A DNA stretch of 64,000 bases from an uncultured Paracoccus sp. (GTDB lineage: Bacteria > Pseudomonadota > Alphaproteobacteria > Rhodobacterales > Rhodobacteraceae): assembly GCF_947496875.1 (NCBI RefSeq), contig NZ_CANMEH010000010.1:62001-126000 (forward strand), in the 5' to 3' direction. This document shows, piece after piece, positions 8,339-16,757 of the stretch. A program made the position numbers and the translations under genes. The notes beneath the pieces were generated by a model, which was not told where the DNA came from, made no database searches, and saw only the letters and a list, made by a program, of their open reading frames with translations. Position 1 is the first letter of the stretch; the number at the start of each line of letters is the position of its first letter.

Positions 8339-8830
8339 ATGCAGATCGAATCGTTTTTCCCCTATCGGCTGGCGGTCACGGCCGAGGCGTTCTCGCGACA
8401 GCTGGTCGCCGTCTACGGCCGCGGCCACGGGCTCAGCCGCGAGGAATGGCGGCTGCTGTTCCTGCTCGAGGAATCGGGCGGGCTGAACTCGCTGGAACTC
8501 GCGCAGCGCACCTCGCTGGACAAGGTGCAGGTCAGCCGCGCCGCGTCGCGCCTGGAACGCAAGGGCCTGATCACCCGCAGCGTGCTGGGCTCCGACCGGC
8601 GGCTGCGCGACTACCGCATCACCGGCCAGGGCGCCGACCTGTTCCGCCGCGCCTTCCGCGAGGTCGAGGCGCGCGCCGCCGAGATCATGGAGGCGATGTC
8701 CGACGCCGACCGCGCCGCCCTGGACCGCGGCATCCGGGCGCTGGACCAGGCGATCGCCAGCGTCACCCGGCCCGAGGCCGGCCACGGCGCCTCCTTCCCC
8801 CGCCCTGGCCGCGGCGAGGACGGCGCGTAG
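8339..8830 (+). CDS. MarR-family transcriptional regulator, likely of the homogentisate operon
   Basis: A 163-residue winged helix-turn-helix protein. Features are an N-terminal dimerisation helix (MQIESFFPYRLAVTAEAFSRQL), LSREEWRLLFLLEESGGL, a recognition region SLDKVQVSRAASRLERKGLI, and the wing RSVLGSDRRLRDYRIT, with C-terminal helices rich in Ala. The ATG at 8339 gives the usual family length and the usual lead-in to the first helix. It lies upstream of hmgA on the same strand, with a broken XRE gene on the opposite strand in between. Shared palindromes upstream of this gene and inside the hmgA promoter suggest that it represses both, probably released by an aromatic pathway intermediate. 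The effector is inferred, not seen. Confidence 0.85.
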   Translation: MQIESFFPYRLAVTAEAFSRQLVAVYGRGHGLSREEWRLLFLLEESGGLNSLELAQRTSLDKVQVSRAASRLERKGLITRSVLGSDRRLRDYRITGQGADLFRRAFREVEARAAEIMEAMSDADRAALDRGIRALDQAIASVTRPEAGHGASFPRPGRGEDGA

Positions 8831-8881
8831 CCAACCCGTTCCGTCGCTTGTATCCCGCTGCACGGGCGCATGCCGGTGCCG

Positions 8882-9212
8882 TCAGCGCAGCGGCTCGGGG
8901 CCCCCGGAAAGAACAAGGATCGCCTCTGCCAGACGCTCTTGCTGTGCCTGATCGAACTGCGTGAGAAGCGCCGCAAGTCGGGGCGAGAGAGACTGCTGCG
9001 GTTCCAGGCCCACCATTCCATCCCAGCCCGACACCTAGGGCGACAGCAAGGGCATGGGCCGTCGAGAGCTTGGGGCTTTGCGCGCGACCTTCCAGCAGAT
9101 CGGTCACGGCGCGACGATTGAGATTGGCTTTCCGGGAGAGGCCCGCAGGGTTCAGCCCCTGCGCATCCATCTCGGCCTGCAGGCGCAGGCGGAATGTCGC
9201 GTTTACGTCCAT
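8882..9212 (-). pseudogene. XRE-family regulator gene broken by a frameshift
   Basis: From the ATG at 9212 the first ~55 codons encode a clear helix-turn-helix (FRLRLQAEMDAQGLNPAGLS, then RRAVTDLLEGRAQSPKLST and HALAVALGV). Near 9034-9040 the coding frame changes by one base. The expected C-terminus continues in another frame as GWDGMVGLEPQQ, SPRLAALLTQFDQAQQERLA and EAILVLSGGPEPLR, then stops at 8882. Read without the shift, translation runs on into Arg/Gly-rich sequence. Frame-corrected length is about 110 residues, suitable for a small stand-alone regulator. Either a genuine mutation or a sequencing error explains it. It is divergent from hmgA and directly follows the GCATGAA array, which could be its operator. 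Confidence 0.75.
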
Positions 9213-9248
9213 CGTGCCAGTCCAGTAGATCGAGATGACAGGAACGAT

Positions 9249-9292
9249 GCATGAAAACTGCATGAACCATGCGTGAACGTCGCATGATCTGC
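9249..9292 (+). promoter_or_regulatory. Four GCATGAA-type units at exact 11-bp spacing
   Basis: Units begin at 9249 (GCATGAAAACT), 9260 (GCATGAACCAT), 9271 (GCGTGAACGTC) and 9282 (GCATGATCTGC). The 11-bp period is one helical turn, so proteins would bind side by side on one face of the DNA. The array lies 37-80 bp upstream of the XRE remnant start and about 93 bp before the hmgA start. The same motif and spacing recurs at 42109-42137. It is probably a repressor or activator array; the binding protein is unknown. Confidence 0.6.
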
Positions 9293-9316
9293 GCGGACGC
9301 CCGGCGAGATCGTCGC

Positions 9317-9345
9317 TTGACATCGTTGCCGTTGCAACGGATGCT
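9317..9345 (+). promoter_or_regulatory. hmgA promoter with embedded candidate MarR operator
   Basis: A consensus -35 TTGACA (9317-9322) is followed 17 bp later by a weak -10 GATGCT (9340-9345). The spacer holds CGTTGC CGTT GCAACG (9324-9339), an inverted repeat with perfect arms that shares half-sites and spacing with the site upstream of marR. An operator between -35 and -10 is a classic repression layout. The transcript would start about 35 nt before the hmgA ATG. Confidence 0.6.
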
Positions 9346-9384
9346 CGCCCCATCGCTGACAGGTGACCTGGGGAGGACGCCAGA

Positions 9385-10746
9385 ATGACACACCATGATC
9401 TGCCCAGGGGCATGATCCGCGCCGCGACCGTCGCCGGCACGCAGGCACACGAGGGCTACATGCCCGGTTTTGCAAACGATTTCGAAACCGAGGCGCTGCC
9501 CGGCGCGCTGCCGCAGGGCCAGAACAGCCCGCAGAAATGCGCGTACGGGCTCTACGCCGAGCAGCTCTCCGGCACCGCCTTCACCGCCGATCCGCCGGAA
9601 CGGACCTGGTGCTACCGCATCCGCCCCTCGGTCAAGCATGTCGGCCGCTTCACCCGGATCGACGTCCCGCACTGGAAATCCGCCCCCAACGTCCTGCCCG
9701 ACGTCATCAGCCTGGGCCAGTACCGCTGGGACCCGGTGCCCCATTCGGACCAGCCCCTCTCCTGGATCACCGGCATGTGCACGGTGACCACGGCGGGTGA
9801 CGTGAACACCCAGGTCGGTATGGCCAGCCACATCTACCTGGTGACCGAGTCGATGACCGACGAATACTTCTTCTCGGCCGACAGCGAACTGCTGGTGGTC
9901 CCGCAGGAAGGGCGGCTGCGGTTCTGCACGGAACTCGGCATCATCGACCTGGAACCACAGGAAATCGCGATCATTCCGCGCGGCATGGTCTATCGGGTCG
10001 AGCTGCTCGACGGGCCGGCGCGCGGGTTCGTGTGCGAGAATTACGGGCAGAAATTCCAGATGCCGGGCCGAGGGCCGATCGGCGCCAACTGCCTGGCGAA
10101 CCCCCGCGACTTCAAGTGCCCGGTGGCCGCGTTCGAGGATCGGGACGCGCGCTCGCGCGTCGTCATCAAGTGGTGCGGGCAGTTCCACGAGACCTGGATC
10201 GACCACAGCCCGCTGGACGTGGTGGCGTGGCACGGCAACTACTGCGCGTTCAAGTACGACCTGCGCACCTATTCCCCGGTCGGCGCGATCCTGTTCGACC
10301 ACCCCGATCCGTCGATCTTCACCGTGCTGACCGCACCGTCGGGCCAGCCGGGCACCGCCAACATCGACTTCGTCCTGTTCCGGGATCGCTGGATGGTGGC
10401 GGAAAACACCTTCCGTCCGCCGTGGTACCACAAGAACATCATGTCCGAGATGATGGGCAACATCCACGGCATCTACGACGCCAAGCCGCAGGGCTTCGTG
10501 CCGGGCGGGGTCAGCCTGCACAACATGATGCTGCCCCACGGTCCCGACCGCGAGGCGTTCGAACACGCGTCGAACGAGCCGATGGTGCCGGTGCGCCAGC
10601 GCGACACGATGCAGTTCATGTTCGAGACCCGCTTTCCCCAGCATCTGACCCAGTGGGCCGCGACGGAAATGCCGCTGCAGCAGGACTATGCCGATTGCTG
10701 GCAGAGCATGGACAAGAAGTTCGACGGAACCCCCGGGGAGAAATGA
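9385..10746 (+). CDS. hmgA: Homogentisate 1,2-dioxygenase
   Basis: A 453-residue non-haem iron enzyme opening the ring of homogentisate to maleylacetoacetate. Diagnostic stretches are [35 protein letters not shown], and [15 protein letters not shown] with the His and Glu iron ligands. [11 protein letters not shown] carries the third ligand region. Length fits the family (about 430-450). The ATG at 9385 follows GGGGAGGA. It is the first gene of a plus-strand run hmgA-fahA-maiA-P450-dctPQM and sits behind a promoter with a candidate MarR operator. No 4-hydroxyphenylpyruvate dioxygenase is nearby, so homogentisate must come from elsewhere in the genome or from the adjacent P450. Confidence 0.97.
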   Translation: MTHHDLPRGMIRAATVAGTQAHEGYMPGFANDFETEALPGALPQGQNSPQKCAYGLYAEQLSGTAFTADPPERTWCYRIRPSVKHVGRFTRIDVPHWKSAPNVLPDVISLGQYRWDPVPHSDQPLSWITGMCTVTTAGDVNTQVGMASHIYLVTESMTDEYFFSADSELLVVPQEGRLRFCTELGIIDLEPQEIAIIPRGMVYRVELLDGPARGFVCENYGQKFQMPGRGPIGANCLANPRDFKCPVAAFEDRDARSRVVIKWCGQFHETWIDHSPLDVVAWHGNYCAFKYDLRTYSPVGAILFDHPDPSIFTVLTAPSGQPGTANIDFVLFRDRWMVAENTFRPPWYHKNIMSEMMGNIHGIYDAKPQGFVPGGVSLHNMMLPHGPDREAFEHASNEPMVPVRQRDTMQFMFETRFPQHLTQWAATEMPLQQDYADCWQSMDKKFDGTPGEK

Positions 10747-10784
10747 CGCGCCGCGCAGGATGAACGACGGGGGAAAGGGCCACC

Positions 10785-12002
10785 ATGACGGACTCGCCAA
10801 TGCCGATGAAAAGCTGGATCGCCGCCGCGAATGATCCGGCTTGCGACTTTCCCATCCAGAACCTGCCCTATGGCGTGTTCTCAATCGATGGCGGCGCGCC
10901 GCGCTGCGGCGTCGCCATCGGGGACCGGATCGTCGATCTGGCCGAGTGTGAATCCCGGGGTCTGCTGGACGCCGGCGGCAGCTTTGCACGGCCCGCGCTG
11001 AACGACTTCATCGCGCGGGGCCGCGCTGCCTGGGACGAGACACGGGCGCGGCTGACCGCGCTGCTCACCGAGGATGGGGACCGGACACTGCCGACCGTCG
11101 CGATGGCCGAGGCGACGCTGCACCTGCCCATCCGGGTGACCGAGTTCACCGATTTCTACGCCTCCACGAACCACGCCTTCAATGTCGGCGTGCTGTTCCG
11201 CGGGCCGGAAAACGCCCTGCCGCCGCAATGGACCCACATGCCGATCGGCTATAACGGCCGCGCCTCGTCGGTGGTGGTGTCGGGGACCGACATCCGACGC
11301 CCGATGGGGCAGTTGAAGGGTGACAACGGGCCGGTCTGGGGGCCCAGCCGGCGGCTGGATCTGGAACTGGAATTGGGCGCGATCGTCGGCGCGGACTCGA
11401 CGATGGGCGAGCGGGTCGGCGTCGAGCAGGCCGAAGCGATGATCTTCGGCTATGTGCTGCTGAACGACTGGTCGGCGCGCGACGTGCAGGCTTGGGAATA
11501 CCAGCCGCTGGGCCCGTTCCAGGCCAAGGCACTGGGCACCACGATCAGCCCGTGGATCGTGACCACCGCGGCGCTGGAGCCGTTCCGCTGCGCCGGCGCC
11601 GAACGGGTCAATCCGCTGCTGCCCTATCTGCAGGAAAGCCGCCCCGGGTTCTTCGACATCGACCTGTCCTGGTCGATGAACGGGCAGGTGATGGGGCGCA
11701 CCAACTACAACGTCATGTATTACTCGTCGGCACAGCAACTGGCGCATCACACCGAAAGCGGCTGCCCGATGCGGGTCGGCGATCTGCTGGGCACCGGCAC
11801 GATCTCCGGCCCCGCGCCCGACCAGACCGGCGCCCTGCTGGAAATGACACAAGGCGGCAAGACCCCCGTGACCGTCAACGGCGAGGCCCGGACCTTCATC
11901 GAGGACGGCGACACCATCGCCCTGCACGGCCAAGCCCGTGGCGAGGGGTACCGCATCGGCTTTGGCCCCTGTACCGGCACCATCCTTCCGGCCCGCCCAT
12001 GA
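10785..12002 (+). CDS. fahA: Fumarylacetoacetase
   Basis: A 405-residue hydrolase that splits fumarylacetoacetate into fumarate and acetoacetate, the last step of the homogentisate route. The N-terminal SH3-like domain (QNLPYGVFSIDGG, RCGVAIGDRIVDLA) is followed by the catalytic FAA domain. That domain contains DFYASTNHAFNVG with the metal Asp and catalytic His, LELELGAIVG with the two metal Glu residues, and LLNDWSARDVQAWEYQPLGP with a further metal Asp. Length agrees with the family. It starts 38 bp after hmgA, and its stop overlaps the maiA start by 4 nt (ATGA), so the pathway genes form one operon. Confidence 0.96.
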   Translation: MTDSPMPMKSWIAAANDPACDFPIQNLPYGVFSIDGGAPRCGVAIGDRIVDLAECESRGLLDAGGSFARPALNDFIARGRAAWDETRARLTALLTEDGDRTLPTVAMAEATLHLPIRVTEFTDFYASTNHAFNVGVLFRGPENALPPQWTHMPIGYNGRASSVVVSGTDIRRPMGQLKGDNGPVWGPSRRLDLELELGAIVGADSTMGERVGVEQAEAMIFGYVLLNDWSARDVQAWEYQPLGPFQAKALGTTISPWIVTTAALEPFRCAGAERVNPLLPYLQESRPGFFDIDLSWSMNGQVMGRTNYNVMYYSSAQQLAHHTESGCPMRVGDLLGTGTISGPAPDQTGALLEMTQGGKTPVTVNGEARTFIEDGDTIALHGQARGEGYRIGFGPCTGTILPARP

Positions 12003-12739
12003 CGATGACCGAAACAGAAGTATCGCGGCCTGCGCCGGTGGCGGGTCAGGACGGGGCGGGTCAGGAGATCGTGCTGCACGATTACTGGCGGTCATCCGCA
12101 GCCTACCGGGTGCGCATCGCAATGGGCATCAAGGGCCTGTCGTGGCGGACGGTCCCGGTCGACCTCGTCGCCGGCGAACAGCGCGGCGCCCGCCACATGG
12201 CGCTGAACCCGCAGGGGCTGGTGCCGGCCCTGGAGATCGACGGACTGGTGCTGACCCAGTCGCTGGCGATGCTGGAGTATCTGGAGCAGACCCGGCCCGG
12301 ACCGGCCCTGCTGCCACCGGCAGCCGGGGAGCGGGCGCGGGTGCGGGCCATCGCCCTGGCCATCGCCTGCGACATCCATCCCCTGTCCAATCTGGCGGTG
12401 CTGAACCGGGTCGAACGGCTGGGGGGCGCAGAGGCCCGGGCCGACTGGAACCGCGCGAACATCGGTTCGGGGCTGCAGGTGGTCGAGCGGTTGCTGGACC
12501 ATCCGGGGTTCACCGGCCGCTTCTGCCACGGCGACAGCCCGGGCCTCGCCGATTGCACGCTGATCCCGCAGCTTTACAACGCGACGCGCTGGGGCGTCGA
12601 TTTCAACGGCCTCGGCCGGATCAGCGCCGTGGCGCGCGCCTGTGCGGACGTGCCGGCCTTTGTGGCCGCGCATCCCGACCGGGCGGCCGCGGCCGCAGCC
12701 GGGTCGCAGAGCCCGGACCCTGCGGCAGGTGACCGGTGA
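11999..12739 (+). CDS. maiA: Maleylacetoacetate isomerase, zeta-class glutathione transferase
   Basis: A 246-residue glutathione-dependent isomerase converting maleylacetoacetate to fumarylacetoacetate. The zeta-class signature appears as YWRSSAAYRVRIAMGIKGL, with the SSxxxRVRI active-site loop; NPQGLVPALEIDGLVLTQSLAMLEYLE follows. The helical domain includes DIHPLSNLAVLNRV and CTLIPQLYNA. About 28 extra residues precede the usual start, and a small Ala-rich tail follows the fold. The ATG overlaps the fahA stop by 4 nt. Together with hmgA and fahA it completes the lower homogentisate pathway. The P450 gene begins 83 bp downstream. Confidence 0.94.
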   Translation: MTMTETEVSRPAPVAGQDGAGQEIVLHDYWRSSAAYRVRIAMGIKGLSWRTVPVDLVAGEQRGARHMALNPQGLVPALEIDGLVLTQSLAMLEYLEQTRPGPALLPPAAGERARVRAIALAIACDIHPLSNLAVLNRVERLGGAEARADWNRANIGSGLQVVERLLDHPGFTGRFCHGDSPGLADCTLIPQLYNATRWGVDFNGLGRISAVARACADVPAFVAAHPDRAAAAAAGSQSPDPAAGDR

Positions 12740-12822
12740 CCCGGCGCGCGGCTGTTGCGCCGGCACTGATGGGCGGTGATGGCTGATGCCGTGCGCGGAG
12801 GACAGAGGTGAAGGGGGGCGAG

Positions 12823-15144
12823 ATGACCAGACTGGCCGACAGGAATGACACCGCCCCGCCGCCGGTGCAGCCCGCTGGCTGCCCGTTTTCGGCCCGCGCC
12901 CGGTCCTTCGATCCGTTCGGTCCCGAATACCAGGCCGACCCGGCCGAGGCGCTGCGTTGGTCGCGCGAGGCCGAGCCGGTGTTCTTCAGCGAGACGCTGG
13001 GCTACTGGGTGGTGTCGCGCTATGACGACATCAAGGCGATCTTCCGCGATCCGATCACATTTTCCCCCGCGGTTGCGCTGGAAAAGATCACGCCGCCCAC
13101 GCCCGAGGCGGTCGCGGTGCTGGCCCGTGCCGGCTATGCGATGAACCGGACCCTGGTGAACGAGGACGAGCCCGCGCACATGGCGCGCCGGCGGGTCCTC
13201 ATGGACGCCTTCACCCCCGAGGCGCTGGCCGCGCATGTCCCGATGGTCCGGGACCTCGTCCGCGCGCGGCTGGACGCGATCATCGATGCCGGGCAGTCCG
13301 ATCTGGTGGCCGACCTGCTGTGGGACGTGCCGCTGACCGTGGCGCTGAAATTCCTGGGCGTACCCCCCGACGACATGGAGAAGCTGCGGCAGTTTTCGGT
13401 GGCGCACACGGTAAACACATGGGGGCGCCCGTCACCCGACCAGCAGATCGCGGTCGCCGAGGGCGTCGCCCGGTTCTGGCAGTATTCGGGCGAGGTGCTG
13501 GCGCGCATGTCGGCGGAGGTGGACGCGGGCGAGCCCGTCCACGGCTGGATGTACGACATGATCGCCAAGAACCGCGTCATGCCCGACATCGTGACCGACA
13601 GCTATCTGCACTCGATGATGATGGCGATCATCGTCGCTGCGCATGAGACGACCGCGCTGGCCGCGGCCAACGCATTCCGCCGGCTGCTTGCGGACCGACC
13701 CCAGTGGGACGCGATCTGTGCCGATCCCGCCCTGATCCCGGCCGCGATCGAGGAGTGTCTGCGCCATTCCGGCAGCGTGGTCGCCTGGCGGCGCATCGCC
13801 ACGGCCGACGCCACCGTCGCGGGCGTCACCATCCCGAAAGGCGGCCGGATCCTGATGGTGACCGCATCCGCCAACCACGACCCGCGGCATTTCGACAACC
13901 CGGACGTGCTGGACATCTGGCGCGACAATGCGGCCGACCACCTGACCTTCGGCTATGGTGCGCATCAGTGCATGGGCAAGAATCTGGGCCGGATGGAACT
14001 TGCGATCATGGTCGAGGAGGTGTCGCGCCGCCTGCCGCATCTGCAGCTTGAACCGCAGGCGTTCAGTTATCTGCCCAACACCTCGTTCCGCGGCCCCGAG
14101 GCGGTCCGGGTGCGGTGGGACCCCGCGCTGAACCCTGAGCGGGGCGACCCGTCCCGCCGGTCCGACGCAACGGCGTTCCCGATCGGCGCGCCGGATCGCA
14201 AGGCGATCGTCCGCCGCCTGACGGTCACGCAGGCCGAGACGCTGGCGGACGGCGTGCTGGGCATCACAATGGCGGACCCCTCGGGGCGCGCCCTTCCGGA
14301 CTGGACCCCCGGGGGCCATCTGGACATCGTCCTGCCGGACGGCGACAGCCGCCGCTATTCGCTGTGCGGGCATCCCGGCGGCGACTGGCAGATCGCCGTC
14401 CTGCGCGAGCAGGGTGGGCGCGGCGGATCGCGCTGGATGCATGAACATGCCCGACCCGGGGCGACCCTGTCGGTCCGCGGCCCGCGCAACCATTTCCGGC
14501 TGGACGAACAGGCCGCCGGCCACCTGCTGATCGCGGGCGGAATCGGCATCACCCCGATCCTCGCGATGGCCGATCGGCTCAAGGCGGGCGGGCGCCCCTA
14601 CGCGCTGCATTATGCCGGGCGATCGCGTCGCAACATGGCCTTTCTGGACCGCGCCCGGGCCGATCACGGCGACGCGCTGACCCTGCATGTCGCCGCCGAT
14701 GGCGGTCGCGCCGACCTGCCGGCCCTGATCGCCGTCGCGGCGCCGGGTACCCGCATCTCCGCCTGCGGCCCGGGCCGGCTGCTGGACGAGCTGGACCGGC
14801 TGGTCGCCGACCGACCCGACCTGACGCTGGCGTTCGAACACTTCGCCACCAGTGAAACCGCAGACGCGCTTGGCCAGGGGGATCCGTTCACCGTGATCTG
14901 CGCGGACAGCGAGCTGACGCTGGAGGTTCCGGGCGACCGGACATTGCTGCAGGTCCTGCGCAGTGTCGGTCTAGACGTGCCGTCCGATTGCGAGGAGGGT
15001 CTGTGCGGCAGTTGCGAACTGTCGGTGCGCCAGGGCGAGATCGATCACCGCGACCGGGTCCTGACCGCCGCCGAACGGGCCGCGGGGGATCGGATCATCA
15101 CCTGCTGTTCGCGAGGACGCGGGCAGCTGGTCGTCACCATCTGA
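12823..15144 (+). CDS. Self-sufficient cytochrome P450 fused to FMN/2Fe-2S reductase (CYP116B type)
   Basis: A 773-residue monooxygenase carrying its own electron-transfer chain. The P450 domain spans residues about 1-440: TLVNEDEPAHMARRR, the I-helix AHETT at 273-277, an ExxR motif (ECLR), and the haem loop FGYGAHQCMGK with Cys383. A phthalate-dioxygenase-reductase module follows, with FMN- and NADH-binding segments (RRYSLCG, GGIGITPILAMADRL). A plant-type 2Fe-2S domain ends the protein, with Cys723, Cys728, Cys731 and Cys761. The ATG at 12823 is preceded by AAGGGGGG; a GTG at 12808 is possible. Known relatives (P450RhF, CYP116B) hydroxylate or dealkylate aromatics. Its place after maiA and before a TRAP transporter suggests that it oxidises an imported aromatic acid. 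Confidence 0.93.
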   Translation: MTRLADRNDTAPPPVQPAGCPFSARARSFDPFGPEYQADPAEALRWSREAEPVFFSETLGYWVVSRYDDIKAIFRDPITFSPAVALEKITPPTPEAVAVLARAGYAMNRTLVNEDEPAHMARRRVLMDAFTPEALAAHVPMVRDLVRARLDAIIDAGQSDLVADLLWDVPLTVALKFLGVPPDDMEKLRQFSVAHTVNTWGRPSPDQQIAVAEGVARFWQYSGEVLARMSAEVDAGEPVHGWMYDMIAKNRVMPDIVTDSYLHSMMMAIIVAAHETTALAAANAFRRLLADRPQWDAICADPALIPAAIEECLRHSGSVVAWRRIATADATVAGVTIPKGGRILMVTASANHDPRHFDNPDVLDIWRDNAADHLTFGYGAHQCMGKNLGRMELAIMVEEVSRRLPHLQLEPQAFSYLPNTSFRGPEAVRVRWDPALNPERGDPSRRSDATAFPIGAPDRKAIVRRLTVTQAETLADGVLGITMADPSGRALPDWTPGGHLDIVLPDGDSRRYSLCGHPGGDWQIAVLREQGGRGGSRWMHEHARPGATLSVRGPRNHFRLDEQAAGHLLIAGGIGITPILAMADRLKAGGRPYALHYAGRSRRNMAFLDRARADHGDALTLHVAADGGRADLPALIAVAAPGTRISACGPGRLLDELDRLVADRPDLTLAFEHFATSETADALGQGDPFTVICADSELTLEVPGDRTLLQVLRSVGLDVPSDCEEGLCGSCELSVRQGEIDHRDRVLTAAERAAGDRIITCCSRGRGQLVVTI

Positions 15145-15164
15145 CAAGACCAACGGGAGAGAAC

Positions 15165-16193
15165 ATGACACGGATTTCGACGCTTGCGGCCGCTGCCGCC
15201 CTGGCCGCCACCGCGGCACCCGCCTTTGCGGAAACGACGCTGAAGGTCTCGCACTACCTGCCCGCGGTGCACGGCATCCACACTGATTTCATCGGCCCCT
15301 GGACCGAACAGGTCAGCCAGTGCGCGGGCGGCGAGGTGAATTTCGAGATTTCGCCCGGCGGCACGCAGCTGGGCAACGTTGCCAAGCAGCAGGAACAGGT
15401 GCTGGCCGGGGTCGTGGATATCGCCCATGGACTGACCGGGGCGCCCCGCGGCCGGTTCCCGCGCACCTCGCTGGTCGAAATGCCGTTCCTCAGCCAGGAT
15501 GCCGGGGCCGCGACCCAGGCGCTGTGGTCGCTGTACCCCACGCATCTGGCCGAGGAATACAAGGGGCTGAAGGTTCTGGCTCTGCACGCCCACAACGGCG
15601 GGCTGCTGCACACCAACGGCAAGCATGTCGAGACGATGGAGGATCTGAACGGGCTGCGAATCCGCACCCCGTCGCCGGCGGTGTCCGAGATGCTCAGCTT
15701 TCTGGGCGCCACCCCCCAGGGTCTGCCGCCCGGCGAGGTGTACGAGAACCTGCAGCGCAACGTGATCGATGGCACCGTGTTCCCGTGGGACCCGGTCAAG
15801 AGCTTCGGGCTGAACGAGGTGCTGACCGACCACCTGGACGCGGGCTTCTATACCGTGTCGTTCTTCTTCGTGATGAATCAGGACAAGTACGACAGCCTTC
15901 CCGAAAACGTCCGCACCTGCATCGACCAGGCATCGGGCGACAATCTTGTGCCGAAATTCGGCGACTGGTGGGACAAGTGGGACGCCGCCGGCCGGGAGGA
16001 GGCCGAGCAGGCCGGCCACACGATCACCGTCCTGTCCGACGAGGAACGCGCCCGCTGGCGCGAGGCCCTGCAGCCGATGATCACCAAGTACCTCGAGACG
16101 GTCGAGGGCGAGGGGGTGTCCGACGCCGCCGCGCTCTACCAGGCGTTCGCCGACAAGATCGCGGAATACGAAGCGGCCGGCGCGGCGCAATAA
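15165..16193 (+). CDS. dctP: TRAP transporter substrate-binding protein DctP
   Basis: A 342-residue periplasmic receptor with a clean Sec signal (RISTLAAAAALAATAAPAFA, cleaved before ETTLKVSHYLP). The DctP fold is evident from GGTQLGNVAKQQEQVLAGVVDIAHGL and MEDLNGLRIRTPSP. The Arg in the LRIR segment corresponds to the carboxylate-clamping Arg of the family. TRAP receptors bind organic acids, so an aromatic carboxylate is plausible here. It starts 20 bp after the P450 stop, with GGGAGAGA before the ATG. A strong hairpin follows its stop codon and separates it from the membrane subunits, as is common where the receptor must be made in excess. Confidence 0.92.
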   Translation: MTRISTLAAAAALAATAAPAFAETTLKVSHYLPAVHGIHTDFIGPWTEQVSQCAGGEVNFEISPGGTQLGNVAKQQEQVLAGVVDIAHGLTGAPRGRFPRTSLVEMPFLSQDAGAATQALWSLYPTHLAEEYKGLKVLALHAHNGGLLHTNGKHVETMEDLNGLRIRTPSPAVSEMLSFLGATPQGLPPGEVYENLQRNVIDGTVFPWDPVKSFGLNEVLTDHLDAGFYTVSFFFVMNQDKYDSLPENVRTCIDQASGDNLVPKFGDWWDKWDAAGREEAEQAGHTITVLSDEERARWREALQPMITKYLETVEGEGVSDAAALYQAFADKIAEYEAAGAAQ

Positions 16194-16198
16194 CGGCA

Positions 16199-16228
16199 GC
16201 AGGCGCGGGGCGATCCCCCGCGCCCTGC
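16199..16228 (+). promoter_or_regulatory. Intercistronic GC-rich hairpin between dctP and dctQ
   Basis: The arms GCAGGCGCGGGG and CCCCGCGCCCTGC pair, with one bulged C, around a CGATC loop, directly after the dctP stop. There is no T-tract, so it is more likely a 3' stabiliser of dctP mRNA than a full terminator. A similar structure occupies the same place in the second TRAP operon. Confidence 0.6.
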
Positions 16229-16247
16229 AGGCGAGCAGGGGACAGTG

Positions 16248-16748
16248 ATGGACGCTTGGCTGCGCCGGATCGACGGCGCGATAGAAATTCTTGCGGCCTG
16301 CGGGGTGCTGGTCTATTGCGCCGCCGCCGCGATCAGCGTCGCCGATGTCGTCGGCCGGCGTCTGGGCATGCCCATCGTCGGGGTCGTCGACCTGGTGCAG
16401 CTGTGCGTGCTGTCCGGGGCATGGCTGTGCATCCCTTGGGCCTTCACGGCCGGGGCGCATGTCGGCGTCGATTTCGTGCTGGACCGTATCCCGCCCGGCG
16501 CGGCACGCGCATTCCACCTGCTGGCCGCCGCCGCCGCGATCGCGCTGATGGCACTGATCCTGTGGAAATCCTGGGGCGCCTGGCGGATGCAGGCCCTGCT
16601 CGGGGATCGGTCGCAGCAGCTGGGCATCCCGATGGGGTTCTTCTGGATCCCGCTGCTAATCGGCGCCGCGGCGTCGCTGATCGCCGCCGCGACCATCGTG
16701 ATCCGGCTGCTAACCGGGCGCGCAACCGCCACATCGCAGGCGCATTGA
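16248..16748 (+). CDS. dctQ: TRAP transporter small permease DctQ
   Basis: A 166-residue inner-membrane protein with four predicted helices: around GAIEILAACGVLVYCAAAAIS, VVDLVQLCVLSGAWLCIPWAF, AFHLLAAAAAIALMALILWKS, and WIPLLIGAAASLIAAATIVI. This is the standard small subunit that forms the permease with DctM. The GAHVGVDFVLDRIP segment between helices 2 and 3 is typical. An ATG at 16248 is preferred over the adjacent GTG at 16245, since AGGGGA is suitably spaced. Nine bp separate its stop from the dctM start. Confidence 0.9.
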   Translation: MDAWLRRIDGAIEILAACGVLVYCAAAAISVADVVGRRLGMPIVGVVDLVQLCVLSGAWLCIPWAFTAGAHVGVDFVLDRIPPGAARAFHLLAAAAAIALMALILWKSWGAWRMQALLGDRSQQLGIPMGFFWIPLLIGAAASLIAAATIVIRLLTGRATATSQAH

Positions 16749-16757
16749 GGGGTGTCG

